From NCBI GenBank assembly GCA_026182355.1, contig JAPFBL010000375.1:204501-268500 (forward strand): a DNA stretch of 64,000 nucleotides, given 5' to 3'. This stretch comes from Hermatobates lingyangjiaoensis. Lineage: Eukaryota; Arthropoda; Insecta; Hemiptera; Hermatobatidae. The translations under genes and the position numbers were made by a program. Shown here one piece after another: positions 10,844 through 22,140 of this stretch. The notes under the pieces were generated by a model. It worked only from the letters and a program-made list of their open reading frames with translations, ran no database searches and was not told where the DNA came from. Within the stretch, counting starts at the first letter, position 1; every line of letters begins with the position of its first letter.

Positions 10844-11125
10844 TTACTCGATCAGTGCACCTAAAACTGTTTCGCGCCTTTTAAAAGATTCAGCAGTGTC
10901 CTCTTTACCTTCGCTTATTACCTTTGTTAACCCAGGAAAATGATTTTCTAAAAGCTCAGACTTTTTCAAGTAATCTTTGATAAATAGTCTTTTTCCTAAA
11001 TGCGAGAATTTTTCTTCTTTATTACCATAATAGTAATTATTCATATTTTGAAACACTTTCTCCAACAAACCGTTAGAAGGCCGCATTTTATGATTCAAAA
11101 GGCCCACATGACAGGTTCCCCACAC
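10844..11125 (-). pseudogene. Unidentified 93-residue frame inside the transposon
   Basis: The frame contains a charged stretch (KRLFIKDYLKKSELLENHF). I recognise no domain. It may be a captured fragment or chance. Its position inside a TA-flanked element argues against a host gene. Confidence 0.25.
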
Positions 11126-11402
11126 CTACTCCAAACTATAGGGTTTCTTTTTCCGTGACATTTTTCTGAAGATCTCCAAATTTCTTAGAAGATAAAACAC
11201 AGATAGCTTTGTGTTATCTTGTTTGAGAATGACTCCTAATTATTATCGCATGACCAACCGCTACCTCCTCGGACAAGGAGCAACTTATCTTAGACGATAT
11301 CAGTTAAAACAACATAATGATGAAATGAAAAAAAATAAAACAAAAAAAGTAAAAAAAAGGATAAAAGTTCTGAAGTTAACAAAATTATTATAGGTATAAA
11401 AA

Positions 11403-11578
11403 CTTAAAAAAATAATTTTCGATTCACTTCATAATTTTAATAAAAATTTAAAGCAAGTTGTGCGCGTGTGTTTGTACAGTACATACGTGTACGTTTTGCA
11501 GTAAGGAAACGTTTGTCTACTCCTCCTCGGTAGTATACCCTACCATTCACACACTCAGTCGGCTCAAATCCAAAGGTA
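11403..11578 (+). repeat. Direct repeat inside the transposon, copy 1
   Basis: It starts TAAAAAAATAATTTTCGATT and recurs at 12343-12521 with moderate divergence, including GTACGTTTTGCAG against CTACGTTTTACAG. It may be a subterminal repeat of the transposon. Confidence 0.7.
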
Positions 11579-11660
11579 AATGACTTTACTTACTATTACG
11601 TATTATTATCACTATGTAATTTTAAAATTTATTTCTATGCTTATTACAATTGTAATATGC

Positions 11661-11975
11661 AAAAAGATTTCACATAAACACGTGAAATAACAATCAATGA
11701 TCAAACTACTAAATCAAATGCGAAAACAAAACTAAGGTCTTTCAACCTTAACAAGAGGTCTTCGTCAGAGTCAAAAACCCAACTGAAACGGGAAAAGAAG
11801 ACTAAGATCTTTCAACCGTAACAAGCGGTCTTCATCAAAGTCAAAAACCCAACAGGTTGTTTTTTTTTACTCTGTCAGTTAACCCGTCGTTGGGTTTTTG
11901 ACTCTGACGATGACCGCTTGTTACGGTTGAAAGATCTTAGTCTTGTTTTCCTATTTCATATTGTGGTTTGATCAT
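11661..11975. repeat. Hammerhead fold-back, family A, with a doubled left arm
   Basis: Two tandem minus-strand family A segments (around 11725-11790 and 11795-11852) face one plus-strand segment (11888-11975). The terminal hairpin segment (TTTCACATAAACACGTGAAA) is at the left end. The insertion lies inside the 2-kb transposon, so it is younger than that element. Confidence 0.8.
11900..11942 (+). ncRNA. Hammerhead ribozyme motif, family A, intact
   Basis: CTGACGA is at 11904-11910. Stem II is GACCG (11912-11916) with CGGTT (11924-11928). GAAA is at 11929-11932, stem III is the palindrome AGATCT (11932-11937), and the predicted cleavage is after T11938. Stem I pairs GACT (11900-11903) with AGTC (11939-11942). 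Beyond an internal loop, GGG near 11892 can pair with downstream C residues. Every core base of the hammerhead consensus is present. Confidence 0.75.
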
Positions 11976-12342
11976 TGTAATATGTATACCAATTATTTGT
12001 TGGTTATTACATACATGTACCGGTTATTTTCATTTATTAAATGTATTTTTGGGGTAGGTATTGGGGACTTGGAACGCATTAGGCTATTTACAAGTAATTA
12101 GCGATTCATGTTACAAAAACTGATCTTATAAACTGCTTCAGAAAGAAATTAATTTCATATGGGAAAAATTTTTCACGCCAGGAAGTATAATTACTGGATT
12201 ATTTCTTCCCTCTTGCCTCCATGTGTAAATGTATATATTTCATTGATCATTGTCACTGGTAATGTTACATTTACGTTGTAGTGACTATGTAAAATAGAAA
12301 TAAAAAAAAATATGGGAAAAAGATGATATAGTTATAAAAATT

Positions 12343-12521
12343 TAAAAAAAATAATTTTCTATTCACTTCATAATTTTAATTAAAATTTAAAGTAAGTTGG
12401 GCGCATGTGTTCGAACAGTATATACTCGTAGGTCTACGTTTTACAGTTAGGAAACATTTGTCTATTCCACCTCTGTACCCTATCTTTCACTTCACCCAGT
12501 CAGTGGCATCCACAGGTGTAT
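12343..12521 (+). repeat. Direct repeat inside the transposon, copy 2
   Basis: This is the partner of 11403-11578 and lies just inside the right terminal repeat. Confidence 0.7.
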
Positions 12522-12556
12522 GGTTTCACTAATTTTGTATGAAGAGGTAGACTGTA

Positions 12557-13089
12557 CAAGAATGTAAAAATTAATATACATTATATGCAAAAATAAATAA
12601 AAAAAAAACATTTAGATAACTAAAGAGGAAGCAATAAACACGTAGACAGCTGACAAAAAAATAAGTTTGAATGAGTGTTAATGAATGCTAGTAATGAATG
12701 GGTGTATCTTTATCTGTCTCAGCCTCCACGCCCAACTAAACGATTACATTTCCCACATAATTGCCATTATATCTTCAATTCATAGTCTCAACACCAAAGA
12801 TAGATATACTAACATTCTTTAACATTTTTAAATCAGTTCAATCTAATTTATCAGATAGAATTACATGCTTAATCATCTAGAACGGCTGATACATATTTCT
12901 GATTTTGTCTTTATATGTAAATTAACAATAAAAAGGATTATATTAGAATTTCAACATTGAAAAATGTTAAGAGGTCTTAAATGTTCAGTAAATAATAGTT
13001 GATTTAAACTTTACATAAATTCTTTTAGTTGTAGTCTGAATATCGCTAATCATATTAGTTTCTTTAAAGAAATAAAGATCTATTCTTAG

Positions 13090-13091
<2 letters not shown>
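12557..13091. other. Unannotated AT-rich stretch
   Basis: Nothing is recognisable between the transposon and the (TA)n tract. Confidence 0.5.

Positions 13092-13128
<37 letters not shown>
13092..13128. repeat. (TA)n microsatellite
   Basis: An uninterrupted TA tract directly abuts the 3' end of the Penelope remnant, on the minus strand. Confidence 0.95.
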
Positions 13129-13133
<5 letters not shown>

Positions 13134-13700
13134 TTATCAAGTTTAAATAGACCTAGACTGTTATTGACCAACCTTCTAGAATAGTTTTTTATGACGGTGC
13201 GTTCAATTATATTTCTTCTTTTTTTGCAAGTCGTAAATATTAACTCCTTTGCTTCTTCCCAGTTGATGAAGTGATTTTTATCTCTAATATGAAGTAAAAA
13301 GGCACTTTTGTCATCTTGTCTTCTAACAGAATACTGTTTAATGTAAGCCAATCCACAATCTTTGCACGAAATTCTGTAAAAACAACAGTTTTTTTCGGCT
13401 TCTCTTAGAGTTATGGACAAGCCTATTTAACAAATTACCACCACAACTAAATACAACTGAGATATCTAACTTCTTCATAAAGTATGGTATGTCTTTTAAG
13501 CATGGGTTATGGTGAATTAGTAGCAAATTCCTTCTTGAAAAACGTTCCTCATTTCCAGATGATGTCAAAGATAGTTCGTCGTTTCCCATAATGCATCATT
13601 TAACTTTTGTTGGATATCGTAGGAGAGGACGAAATATCGTAAATGTACTTGATTTCTTCTTCCAAAAATTGTTCACTGCAAATTTTATTTATTTATTCCA
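13127..13700 (-). pseudogene. Penelope-like element: end of RT plus GIY-YIG endonuclease, frameshifted
   Basis: Read on the minus strand from 13700, the sequence encodes a Penelope-type protein tail in broken frames. The first piece (to about 13600) includes SEQFLEEEIKYIYDI. The second (about 13590-13430) includes DIPYFMKKLDISVVFSCGGN, the usual link after the reverse transcriptase. The third (13378-13127) is the endonuclease. It has YRISCKDCGLAYI, where the GIY and YIG motifs read CFY and YIK, then H and INW, then RRNIIE with the expected catalytic Glu, and NNSLGLFKLDKFF at the end. At least two frameshifts and stops separate the pieces. In living copies the family encodes RT and endonuclease for retrotransposition. 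This copy is dead. Confidence 0.85.
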
Positions 13701-13728
13701 CTAGTTATTACATATATATATATATAAA

Positions 13729-13917
13729 TGATCAAACCACAATATGAAATGGGAAAACAAGACTAAGATCATTCAACCGTAACAAGTGGTCTTCGTCAGA
13801 GTCTTATCACTCTGACGAAGACCGCTTGTTACGGTTGAATGATCTTAGTCTTGTTTTCCCATTTCACATTGTGGTTTGATCATTGATTGTTATTTCACGT
13901 GTTTATGTGAAATCTTT
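13729..13917. repeat. Hammerhead fold-back, family A, between (TA)n tracts
   Basis: The left arm (13729-13804) and right arm (13808-13885) are almost perfect inverted copies with a spacer of a few bases. The right side continues into the family A terminal hairpin segment. (TA)n lies on both sides (13711-13726 and 13917-13938), as if the unit had inserted into a TA tract. The GAAA of the right-arm ribozyme is mutated to GAAT, matched by ATTC in the left arm, so both halves share the lesion. Confidence 0.85.
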
Positions 13918-14234
13918 ATATATATATATATATATATTGACGCAGTAACCATAATAAAATCGAAACGTATACAAAAAACAAAAAAAAATAATTTTTTAAA
14001 AATATGTATAAATTCGGAAACTGATTGTGTAAAGAAGAAAATCCACAAGGTACGGTAGTTGACGATGAAAATATGAAATCGAATATTTTTGTAACTCTTT
14101 TCCAAGTACTGTGATAAATAATAATTTAAATGTAAGAATGTAATTAAATTTTATATGGAAATCATGAACAAAGGGTTTATATAAACAAAATTTATTAGCA
14201 AAAGAACACATTTGTCATGTTGAAAGTTCTATAG

Positions 14235-14300
14235 TAAGTAAATCTGAAGGAGAATATTACACGTTTGAAACCCGTTATTTTATAATAAACCTGACTTTTG
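14235..14300 (+). repeat. Degenerate single hammerhead arm
   Basis: CTGAAGG, then ACACGTTTGAAACCCGTTAT, resembles families B and C but has mutations in the first box and in stem III. Confidence 0.4.
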
Positions 14301-14392
14301 TAAATACTTAAGTCGGTAATTTCAAAGTGTGAATACATACAACATAGTACTGCAAAACTCGATATTAACTAAATTAAATTTAACAGTCAAAA

Positions 14393-14500
14393 TTGAGGAT
14401 AGGTAGCACACAAAGTAAAGAAACACACCTACAAACTCAAATTTTCGGGCAATCCGTCTTCAGGAGAAAAGAGAAAGGGAGACCAAGCACGTTGTAGACG
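14393..14500 (-). repeat. Single hammerhead arm, family H
   Basis: On the minus strand it reads CTGAAGA, a CGG...CCG hairpin and GAAAATTTGAG. The same unit, including GATAGGTAGCACACAAAGTA, is at 45350-45450. Stem II is weak. Confidence 0.55.
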
Positions 14501-15520
14501 CAACGGCTAGTAACTCCTGCCTGTTCTAAATTAAATTTATATTTAAGGTTCTACTTAATAAATATAACTTTGTTTTTAAATAACACATTAAACTAGAAAT
14601 AATAATATTTGCCGTATTTTTTTAACTTTAATTCATAAAATATTTTTTTTTAAAAAAAAAGTGTTTTCAAATATTTAAGGGAAAAAATAAAATGACTTTT
14701 ACAGAAGAACTGTCTGGCAGACTTAACCATTACACTTGAGTGACATGATATTTGAATGATGTAGAAAAACGAAATGAAATCAACTGACAAATACAGAGAA
14801 AAGTGAAACGCTCTGAGTGGAAAATAAGTCGGGAAAACTCGAAAAATATTATTTTCTTTATCTGGCATCTATCAAGATTGTAAAAAAAAATATTACTTAC
14901 TCTAAGCCAATCATGAAGAGAAGAAACTTTCTTTGGAATAAGGACATAAATTAGAAGAAATAAAATACAAAAGAAAGAAAAAACAATATTAGATGGAAAG
15001 TAAAAAAAATTGGTTGGATCGATATAAGGGGATTTGCTTGGGAGTTTCTTACTGGGAAAGGTTGAAAAATATTCCAGAGTCAGTTTAGTGTAGAGTTAGG
15101 GAGCTCAGAGATCCTCCATCCTCTTTAAGTTATTTACTCCGACTTTAAATGTTTTACTTTACTGCAAGAGAAATACAGGGACAATAAGAAAATAAAAGTA
15201 TTTTGTCTGATTTACACGCTTTAGTGTACTCGTACCGTTAAATAAGTAGTACTACTATACAAATCTTTCATACTTCGTGAATCGTTGTAGTTAATCGATC
15301 AGTTTCGCACGTAAAGCATTTTAAAGTAGGACATTCGTAAATGAAGATCCACTATATATAAAACCGGTCTGACTACTACAACAACGATTCCCAATTATAA
15401 AGGATTTTCATAACAGTAATATATTTTTTGTTTATTGTTTATTCCGATCCCCTAGCGGGTGGTTAGAGTTGGCGATAAAGTCATCCGTTTACCGACTTTA
15501 TGTTTGATCAGTTATTCTAC
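14501..15520. other. Unannotated AT-rich stretch
   Basis: There are several A-rich runs around 14640-14900. No gene or repeat is recognised. Confidence 0.5.
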
Positions 15521-15716
15521 AGATTCTATATTGGGAGTCCTAAATTTTGCGTAACTCAAGTGCATTTCGAGTATGAGATCTTTAACGAGTACCTGACATC
15601 GTACAGGCTCGGGACCGACGATTTAAAATCCTCTCCGATGGACGACGTACTCAGATTTATCTCCCGCGTGAATAAATCGATAACCAGGTGGGGATCGAAC
15701 CCTGGACCTACCAGCC
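15521..15716 (-). mobile_element. SINE copy, minus strand, tail missing
   Basis: It contains CGAGTACCTGACATCGTACA, the reverse complement of the TTATTCACGCGGGAG word, and a B-box complement GGATCGAACCCTGG near 15693. The tail and the last third are missing. Overlapping open frames on both strands are by-products. Confidence 0.7.
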
Positions 15717-15720
15717 CAAT

Positions 15721-16083
15721 TTCAGAGAATTCTTTGGAAAAAAAATATTCCAAGAAATTCCTTGTTTACCTCTAAAGTTCGTTTCAAGGAGGCTACTTAG
15801 ACAAAAAGTATTAATTTAACCCCAACTATATTGCAAGACATAAGAGATTCAGACCAATGATTCTACAGGAAATAGATTTGAAGGAAAATCAGAACGAAAT
15901 TCAAAATTTTGATTATTTATGACGATGTTCGAGAGATGACATAACTGTAAGCGAATAAATTTAAAATTCTGTATAAAAATAAATATTAAATAAAGATATG
16001 TAAATGTACTTAATGTACTTGAAGCCGAGAATAAACCCTAGCATGGATTTTAACCTAAAAATAAAGTAAGACAGTGTCTTATA
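15721..16083 (-). repeat. Dispersed repeat R5, copy 1 (DNA-transposon-like)
   Basis: This matches 31640-32010 in inverse orientation over about 360 bp at moderate identity. It includes CCTTGTTTACCTCTAAAGTT and a terminal palindrome AAGACAGTGTCTT near 16070. The second copy extends to another CTTATTTTC end, so these are probably non-autonomous transposons. Confidence 0.65.
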
Positions 16084-16540
16084 TTTGGAAAATGACGGTA
16101 TTCAGTTTCTACACAATAGCATGTACAGCTTAGTGGCCGCATCAGGTTAAAGATCTTTACGTAAATTAAACTGGAATAAAATAAAATACATGACTCCTCA
16201 AAAACATTAATTAATAAGCTCAAAACATACAAATAAATAAATCATTGACCAATTATATTAAATAATGTTTAATCTAATCATAGAAAAGAATAAAATGAAA
16301 GGAAAATAAGGCAAGTTATTTATTTGCGCCAATTCGTCATACTTTCATTAATCAGATTAGAAAGGAAGTCTGCGTTGGTCATACAGTATTTTACTCCACC
16401 CTCCTTAAACCATTTTGAAGCAAAACATCATTTGTTTTTCCTATAGAATAAAACAAAGAAACCTCCAGAATATATAACCAATTCAGTTATTTCAATCGAA
16501 AAAAGGATATGAAGTAAAACATATATACATCCAATTTTAT
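16084..16540. other. Unannotated AT-rich stretch
   Basis: No gene or repeat is recognised. Confidence 0.5.
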
Positions 16541-17040
16541 ATGAAACTAGCAAACATACCCGTCTTTGACGGATCAAAAATTCTATTTACCTACTTCCTA
16601 CACCTGTGTATTTTTAAAATAAACATGTCTGTGAAGTTAGAAAAATACAGCTTAAAGCTGCATAACTTTGCTTCTGCACTGAATTATCAATCTATTCAGA
16701 GCCTATATTTTAAGTTAGGCATACACAAATCTAGTGTCAAAGTTTCAGTTTGCTATGTCTTATGGTGACTGAGTTTACTTGAGACAAACGTTTTTGCTTT
16801 AAACGTCCATAACTTCACTTTTACGTTCAATTTCCAATTAATTCAGAGCCTATATTTTAAGTTAGACATACACAAATCAACTGTCAAAGTTTCAGCTTGA
16901 TATCTCTTATGGTGGCTGAGTTTACTTGTGACAAAAATTTTGCGGACAAACCGACAAACCGACAAACTCACAAACCGACAGAAATTTTTCTAAGGTTGGA
17001 TTCGGTTTCTCCAATGTATGAAATGTAAAGAAAAATTGAA
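16541..17040 (+). repeat. Transposon-like segment with an internal 147-bp duplication
   Basis: The start ACTAGCAAACATACCCGTC is a type of sequence often seen at the ends of non-autonomous elements in invertebrates. A 95-bp word beginning ATTCAGAGCCTATATTTTAA occurs at 16694 and again at 16841. The segment ends with short repeats of ACAAACCGAC near 16950-16980. A 75-residue frame lies over the first half with no recognisable domain. Confidence 0.45.
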
Positions 17041-17387
17041 ATGAGTCAGTTCTAAGCAATGTACAGACAAAATCATTATTTTATTTACATAGATATAGTT
17101 TTTATACATCACAGTACGTGTAAACAAGATAAAATACAAAACTTATGACGAAAATCGTAAGGGACAAACAAACTAATCTGATGTGTTATCAATTAGACGC
17201 AGCGGAGTTAGAAAAGTTATTTATTCCCAACTTGCTTTGGTTATCATTCCAGAGAGTTTATAAAGAAATGTCTAATAAATAAAAAAGTTATTGATAAAAT
17301 AACTGTACAAAACTTGCCTAGTTAGATAGAATGCAATAGGAAATTACTAAATTGGTTTCCCGAAGAAATAGGTCAAAAATGATAATA

Positions 17388-17930
17388 CAAGGAGACCCAA
17401 AAAAAACGGACCCTAACACTAATTAGGCCCCGTTTTTTAGTGTTCTGTCCGAATGATATGAAACTTTGGTCATAACTAGTTTATTATATTCAAAACATCA
17501 TATCAAAACACTAGAGTCTTTGGCCTTTTTTTCTCCGTTCTACAGCATGTTCTAGATGACCTCCATTTAGCTCCGTGCATTTCTTGAGGCGCAGCACGAA
17601 ATTGTCCATGACGTTCTTACAGACTGAATTGTTAATGGCTTCATCTCCTCCCTGATGGCTTCCTTGAGTTCCATGATGGTTCTGGGTTTCCCTGCGTAGA
17701 CTCCGTCCTTAAGATAGCTCCAAAGAAAAAAATGTGGGGTGCTTAGGTCCGGGCTATGAGGTGCCCACTCAAAATCAGTCTTGAGACTGATCACTCCGCC
17801 TCCGAAGTTCTCTTTCAGCCAATCTCGGGACAGGTTTGAGGTGTGAGAACTTTCTTCGTCTTGCTGGAACCAGAACTTGTTCATCTCACATAAAGTGTAC
17901 ACGGGGCCCGTATTTTTTTGAGTCATCCTG
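17388..17930 (-). mobile_element. Internally deleted mariner-superfamily element
   Basis: The terminal inverted repeats are CAAGGAGACCCAAAAAAAAC on the left and, read inward from the right, CAGGATGACTCAAAAAAATA. TA flanks both ends (17386-17387 and 17931-17932). At 543 bp it keeps the 5' end and the last third of the transposase. The middle is gone. Confidence 0.85.
17567..17926 (-). pseudogene. Mariner-superfamily transposase, C-terminal catalytic part
   Basis: The frame runs from the terminal repeat straight into the catalytic domain at FWFQQDEESSHT, so the DNA-binding domain and first catalytic Asp are deleted. The second Asp is in WFQQD. The third acidic residue is the Asp of HSPDLSTPHFFLW, with 36 residues between them by my count. 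The family motif SYLKDGVYAGKPRTIMELK follows. Usual full length is about 340 residues; about 110 remain. The protein cannot be active. The upstream Met at 18067 lies outside the element and is not its start. Confidence 0.85.
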
Positions 17931-18116
17931 TAAATTACCATTAAGCTTCGTCGAAAATTGTTAGCCATTATCAGGTCTAAAAGCAATTTATTCAGCAGTA
18001 GCAATAATATTAAAAACACTGGAAAAGTACGCCTACAGAATATCAACAACAGAAACCAAACGCACAATATGAAACAGTAAAGAAAAATTCAAGTTATGTA
18101 TTTAGTAATATTTTAT

Positions 18117-18885
18117 GAACTTTTTGTATTCAGTGGTCCAAACCAGTGAATTTGTATCAGGTGGTCCAGTATACAGTGGTACAGTGTATTCAGTGGTCCA
18201 GTATACAATGGTACAGTGTATTCAGTGGTCCAGTATACAGTGGTACAGTGTATTCAGTGGTCCAGTATACAGTGTATTCAGTGGTCCAGTATACAGTGGT
18301 ACAGTGTATTCAGTGGTCCAGTATACAGTGGTACAGTGTATTCAGTGGTCCAGTATACAGTGGTACAGTGTATTCAGTGGTCCAGTATACAGTGGTACAG
18401 TGTATTCAGTGGTACAGTGTATTCAGTGGTACAGTGTATTCAGTGGTACAGTGTATTCAGTGGTACAGTGTATTCAGTGGTACAGTGTATTCAGTGGTCC
18501 AGTATACAGTGGTACAGTGTATTCAGTGGTCCAGTATACAGTGGTGCAATGTATTCAGTGGTCCAGTATACAGTGGTACAGTGTATTCAGTGGTACAGTG
18601 TATTCAGTGGTACAGTGTATTCAGTTGTACAGTGTATTCAGTGATACAGTGTATTCAGTTGTACAGTGTATTCAGTGGTCCAGTATACAGTGGTACAGTG
18701 TATTCAGTGGTCCAGTATACAGTGGTACAGTGTATTCAGTGGTCCAGTATACAGTGGCACAGTGTATTTAGTGGTTCAGTATACAGAGGAACAGTGTATG
18801 CAGTGGTCCAGTATACAGTGGTACAGTGTATTCAGTGGTCTAGTATACAGTAGTACAGTGTATTCAGTGGTCCAGAAACTGTATC
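18117..18885. repeat. Minisatellite, 32-bp composite unit
   Basis: Two sub-units alternate: CAGTGGTACAGTGTATT (17 bp) and CAGTGGTCCAGTATA (15 bp). Around 45 sub-units make up about 770 bp. In the stretch 18400-18490 and near 18600-18660 only the 17-bp form is repeated. All plus-strand frames through it stay open because the unit lacks stops. I do not consider them genes. Confidence 0.95.
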
Positions 18886-19309
18886 AAGTGTAATAGAAAA
18901 TGTTATATGTAATAGTTTGATAACAATATGAACAGAAAGAATTGCAAGTCTTATTCTAGAAAAATACCTCTGAACAAAATCTTTGAAGCATTTCTGAAAA
19001 ATTAAGTAACGATCAAGTTAATTACTAACAAAAATATTACTGTATAAAGTTTTAAACGAAATATGAAGAATAAAAAATGCATTTATAATTCAAATACAAA
19101 ATTTTATTTAATTTAACTCATAATATTAATAATCTGATAATTTCATTATTTTAGAAAAATTTAAAAAAAAATTAAAATTCACAATTTTTTTTAATTTCTT
19201 TTAATTTTGTTTACATAAAATCAAATACACATCAAAACGGGCTTTATAAAATTTTACAAATTTAAGTTAATTTGTCGTAAATAAATTATATATAAAACAT
19301 ATATATTAT
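18886..19309. other. Unannotated AT-rich stretch
   Basis: Very AT-rich sequence with no recognised content. Confidence 0.5.
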
Positions 19310-19512
19310 TGTAGGGTAAAAGCTAATGAAATGGTGTCCACATATAAAAATATAATCGTATAAACAACGTGTTTCGAACACGTATATAAAAATTTAATCG
19401 TATAAACAACGCGTTTCGAACACGTAGTTTGTTTTGTATGTGGAGACCATTTCATTAGCTTTTTACCCTACAATGAGTAAATACCACATAATAACTGATT
19501 GCACTACGTTAG
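19310..19512. repeat. Hammerhead fold-back, family B, with 14-bp target duplication
   Basis: AACATATATATTAT occurs just outside both ends (19296-19309 and 19513-19526). The arms carry GTAGGGTAAAAGCTAATGAA and its complement, with the terminal segment GATTGCACTACGTTAG on the right. A 40-bp stretch with TAAACAACGTGTTTCGAACA is duplicated in the left arm. The centre is reduced, and the CTGAGGA box of the right arm is lost. Confidence 0.8.
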
Positions 19513-19831
19513 AACATATATATTATCATTCTTAAAAATAATTATAGTTTAAAGTCGCTTTAATTTCTAATAAGCAGGAACATTGATAACATTCAGTCAT
19601 AATTTGTTAATTAGCGAACCATTAGTATATATTAATTAAAATATTCATATTCCAGAATATGATCTACTTCTGGTTTTGTTTAGTCCCAACATCCAAAACT
19701 AAATTTGAATTGACCTTGTCAAAGTTGATAAATACAGTTAACCTGCTTCAAAGATATGGAATTGAAGTGATAAATGACAATTAAATTATGTATTCATGGG
19801 AAAGCAAATCTTTTTTTAAAGGAGGAGAGAG

Positions 19832-20051
19832 GGGGCGAAACTAGCCCAGTGGAGTAGTAGGTCCAAGGTTCAATACCCACTCGGATTCAAGATTTATTCA
19901 CAAGGGAGGTGAATAATCTGAACACGTTGTCCCTTGGAGAAGATGTTAAGCTGTCTATCTTAAGCAAAATGTAGGGCACTCAATGTAGAATTTTCATTGT
20001 GTGATATCACTGAAGGCAATGTCAGGCCTGTGTGTATTCTTGTGTAGGTCT
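19832..20051 (+). mobile_element. SINE copy, diverged
   Basis: It has the order of the full SINE: a head with CCAAGGTTCAATACCC, TTTATTCACAAGGGAGG, CCCTTGGAGAAG and GTGATATCACTGAAGGC. The body is shortened between AGATGTTAAGCTGTC and TTAAGCAAAATG. Confidence 0.7.
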
Positions 20052-20094
20052 GTCACTACAACCTCACGTAAGGGAAGAGTAAGGCGGCGGGTAG

Positions 20095-20195
20095 GACCAG
20101 GTTAGCTCAGTGCATTTCGAGTAGGGATCTTTAACGAGTGCCTGACATCGTACAGGCTCGGGACCGACTACTTAACGTCCTCTGGAATCGTGCAG
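20095..20195. mobile_element. Chimeric SINE fragment
   Basis: A plus-strand head piece (GGACCAGGTTAGCTCAGTG) is joined directly to a minus-strand body piece (CATTTCGAGTAGGGATCTTT to CTTAACGTCCTCTGG). The change of orientation is at about 20114. Confidence 0.55.
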
Positions 20196-21279
20196 GAATC
20201 ACAGATCAAACAAAAATCCGGTAAATGGCTGACTTAACACCCGCTAGGGGATTGCTTTAAACAATAAAAAGGTGTCAGATGCTACAACAGACATGAAATC
20301 ATTGTTATTATAACACTTATAACAGCTTTTAAAACTTGTTCGATAATATAATGAATTATAATATCAATTTTCTTCAAATTTTATTTTTAATTTAATTTCA
20401 ATCTTGTAATTAAAATGTTACAAAGAAATATGAATCAATATTGATTTCCGTTTGAAGTAATATTCAGAATTGTTGAATATATGTGATCAGTATTAGCAAT
20501 GTTAAATTCAACATTGAATCTACTGAACAGAGTTATTATAACTGAAGCAAAACAAAATAACTGGAAGTAGCAAATAAAAATCTGTGAAAAAAGAAATATA
20601 AAAAGCAATATTTGAGTGTAATATTTTAAAGAAACAAAAGTGGAAATATAAACAAAGAGTTTGCAGAACACTGTCAATCAGGCAAGGATTACCCCGTTAT
20701 TCTTGGAAAGCTTTTGCAATGTCTCGGATTTAGCAATATTTCTTTTTTTTATTCGAACTTGCTTTAGAAATATTTCAAAACCTAATATATCTTTTACTGG
20801 GGGGGGGGGGGGGGGGGAGACTTGTTGAAAACTACGCCAACTCCGTCTTTGAATTTCTTTTCTCGAAAGAATTCTTGGGTTTATTTAGCTTAAAATCAAA
20901 TTTAGGAAATATAACCTTTAGTTTTCATTGTGCTGAATTAATATTAATTAGTTATGCAATTAATTATAATACTAGTAATTCATTAATAATGAGGAGTAAT
21001 AATTATTACGCTGTATACCTGTGTAGATAACATTAAGAACTTAATGGATAAACAAATATCCGTTAAATGAAACAAACGCTTTATTTCATAAGGTGCAGGG
21101 AAACCTGCAGGAGTTTACTCTCCTGAAGATATAGGAAACTAAAAATTAGAGATAGAAGTGTATTTTTTCCTTTGTGTTTCCTTTGTTTTATTAAGTTTAG
21201 AAAACTAGAGAAGGTAAATAGAAAAGAACGAAAATGAAAATTGACATACTTTTTAATAATTATATATATATATTTATAT
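20196..21279. other. Unannotated AT-rich stretch with a G-run
   Basis: An uninterrupted run of 18 G lies at about 20801-20818. No genes are seen. Confidence 0.5.
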
Positions 21280-21475
21280 ATAGTTCAATGTACAGAGAGA
21301 AACATAGAGAAATTAAAAGCACACACTTACAGTCTCTAATTTTCGGTTTGAACCGTCTTCAAGAGAGATAAGAGACTGTAAGTGTGTGATTTTAATATCT
21401 CTATGTTTCTTTATGTACATTGAACTATATTTTGTCGTTCCGTTTCGGATCGTATTTCCAACGAGAAAATATATA
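21280..21475. repeat. Fold-back, family F
   Basis: The arms begin AGTTCAATGTACA and end TGTACATTGAACT. The left arm carries TCTCTAATTTTCGGTTTGAA, the complement of a family F ribozyme end. The centre is deleted, so the two arms meet inside GAGAGATAAGAGACTG. Confidence 0.65.
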
Positions 21476-21494
21476 TACATAGATACATATACAT

Positions 21495-21583
21495 GATCAA
21501 ACCCCAATATGAAATGAGGAAAAAAAAGGCCAAGATGTTTCAACCGTAACAAGTGGTCTTCGTCAAAGTCAAAAACCCAACTG
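21495..21583 (-). repeat. Single family A arm
   Basis: A minus-strand arm from TGATCAAACCCCAATATGAA to GTCAAAAACCCAACTGA. The ribozyme core is present with changes in stem III. Confidence 0.65.
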
Positions 21584-21763
21584 ATTTATGTATATACATA
21601 TACATAAAGACCATAATGTCATGTTATAAAATAAAAATTATTATTACATATATTTTCAGTTTATATTCCAAATTAATTTTAAGCATAAAAATATTAACTT
21701 AATAAAGATATGAAAATAATTTAAGCACAGTTTTTTTATACGGAAACAAATTCTTTACGAAAA

Positions 21764-22140
21764 GATTTGACATAAACACATGAAATAACAATCAATGATC
21801 AAACCACAATATGAAATGGGAAAACAAGACTAAGATCTTTCAACCGTAACAAGCGGTCTTCGTCAGAGTCAAAAACCCAACTGACTCTTGTTTCAGTGAT
21901 CTTATTTTTTTGTAAACATGTTATAGTTTTGACAAATGTATATTATACCTAATTATATTAATAAAATCTATTCATTAATAGATTTCTTCTATCAACCCTC
22001 TTAGAAGAACCAAGCGGTCTTCGTCAAAGTCAAAAAACTAGTATTTCAGTTGGGTTTTTGACTCTGACGAAGACTGCTTGTTACGGGTTTAAAAGATCTT
22101 AGTCTTGTTTTCCTATTTCATATTGTAGTTTGATCATTGA
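21764..22140. repeat. Split hammerhead fold-back, family A
   Basis: The left arm (21764-21890) is a clean minus-strand copy. On that strand it keeps GACTCTGACGAAGACCGC, the stem II partner, GAAAGATCT and TAGTC, so all hammerhead core bases are intact. The right arm (22045-22140) is in plus orientation. About 150 bp of AT-rich DNA and a second short left-arm piece (22003-22030) lie between them. Confidence 0.75.

Larger units (their letters stand above)
10537..12554. mobile_element. TA-flanked DNA transposon, possibly pogo/Tigger-like
   Basis: The ends are inverted copies: CAGTCATACCTCTTCATACG on the left and, read inward from the right, CAGTCTACCTCTTCATACA. TA lies outside each end (10535-10536 and 12555-12556). 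Such ends are typical of the pogo/Tigger branch of Tc1/mariner. I recognise no transposase inside. A 175-bp segment is directly repeated (11403-11578 and 12343-12521), and a hammerhead fold-back sits at 11661-11975. Confidence 0.65.

Noticed and set aside
18115..18893. Long plus-strand frames (up to 235 codons) rich in Val, Tyr, Ser and Gln
   Set aside because: They are readings of the 32-bp minisatellite in all three frames. The unit has no stop codon, so openness means nothing.
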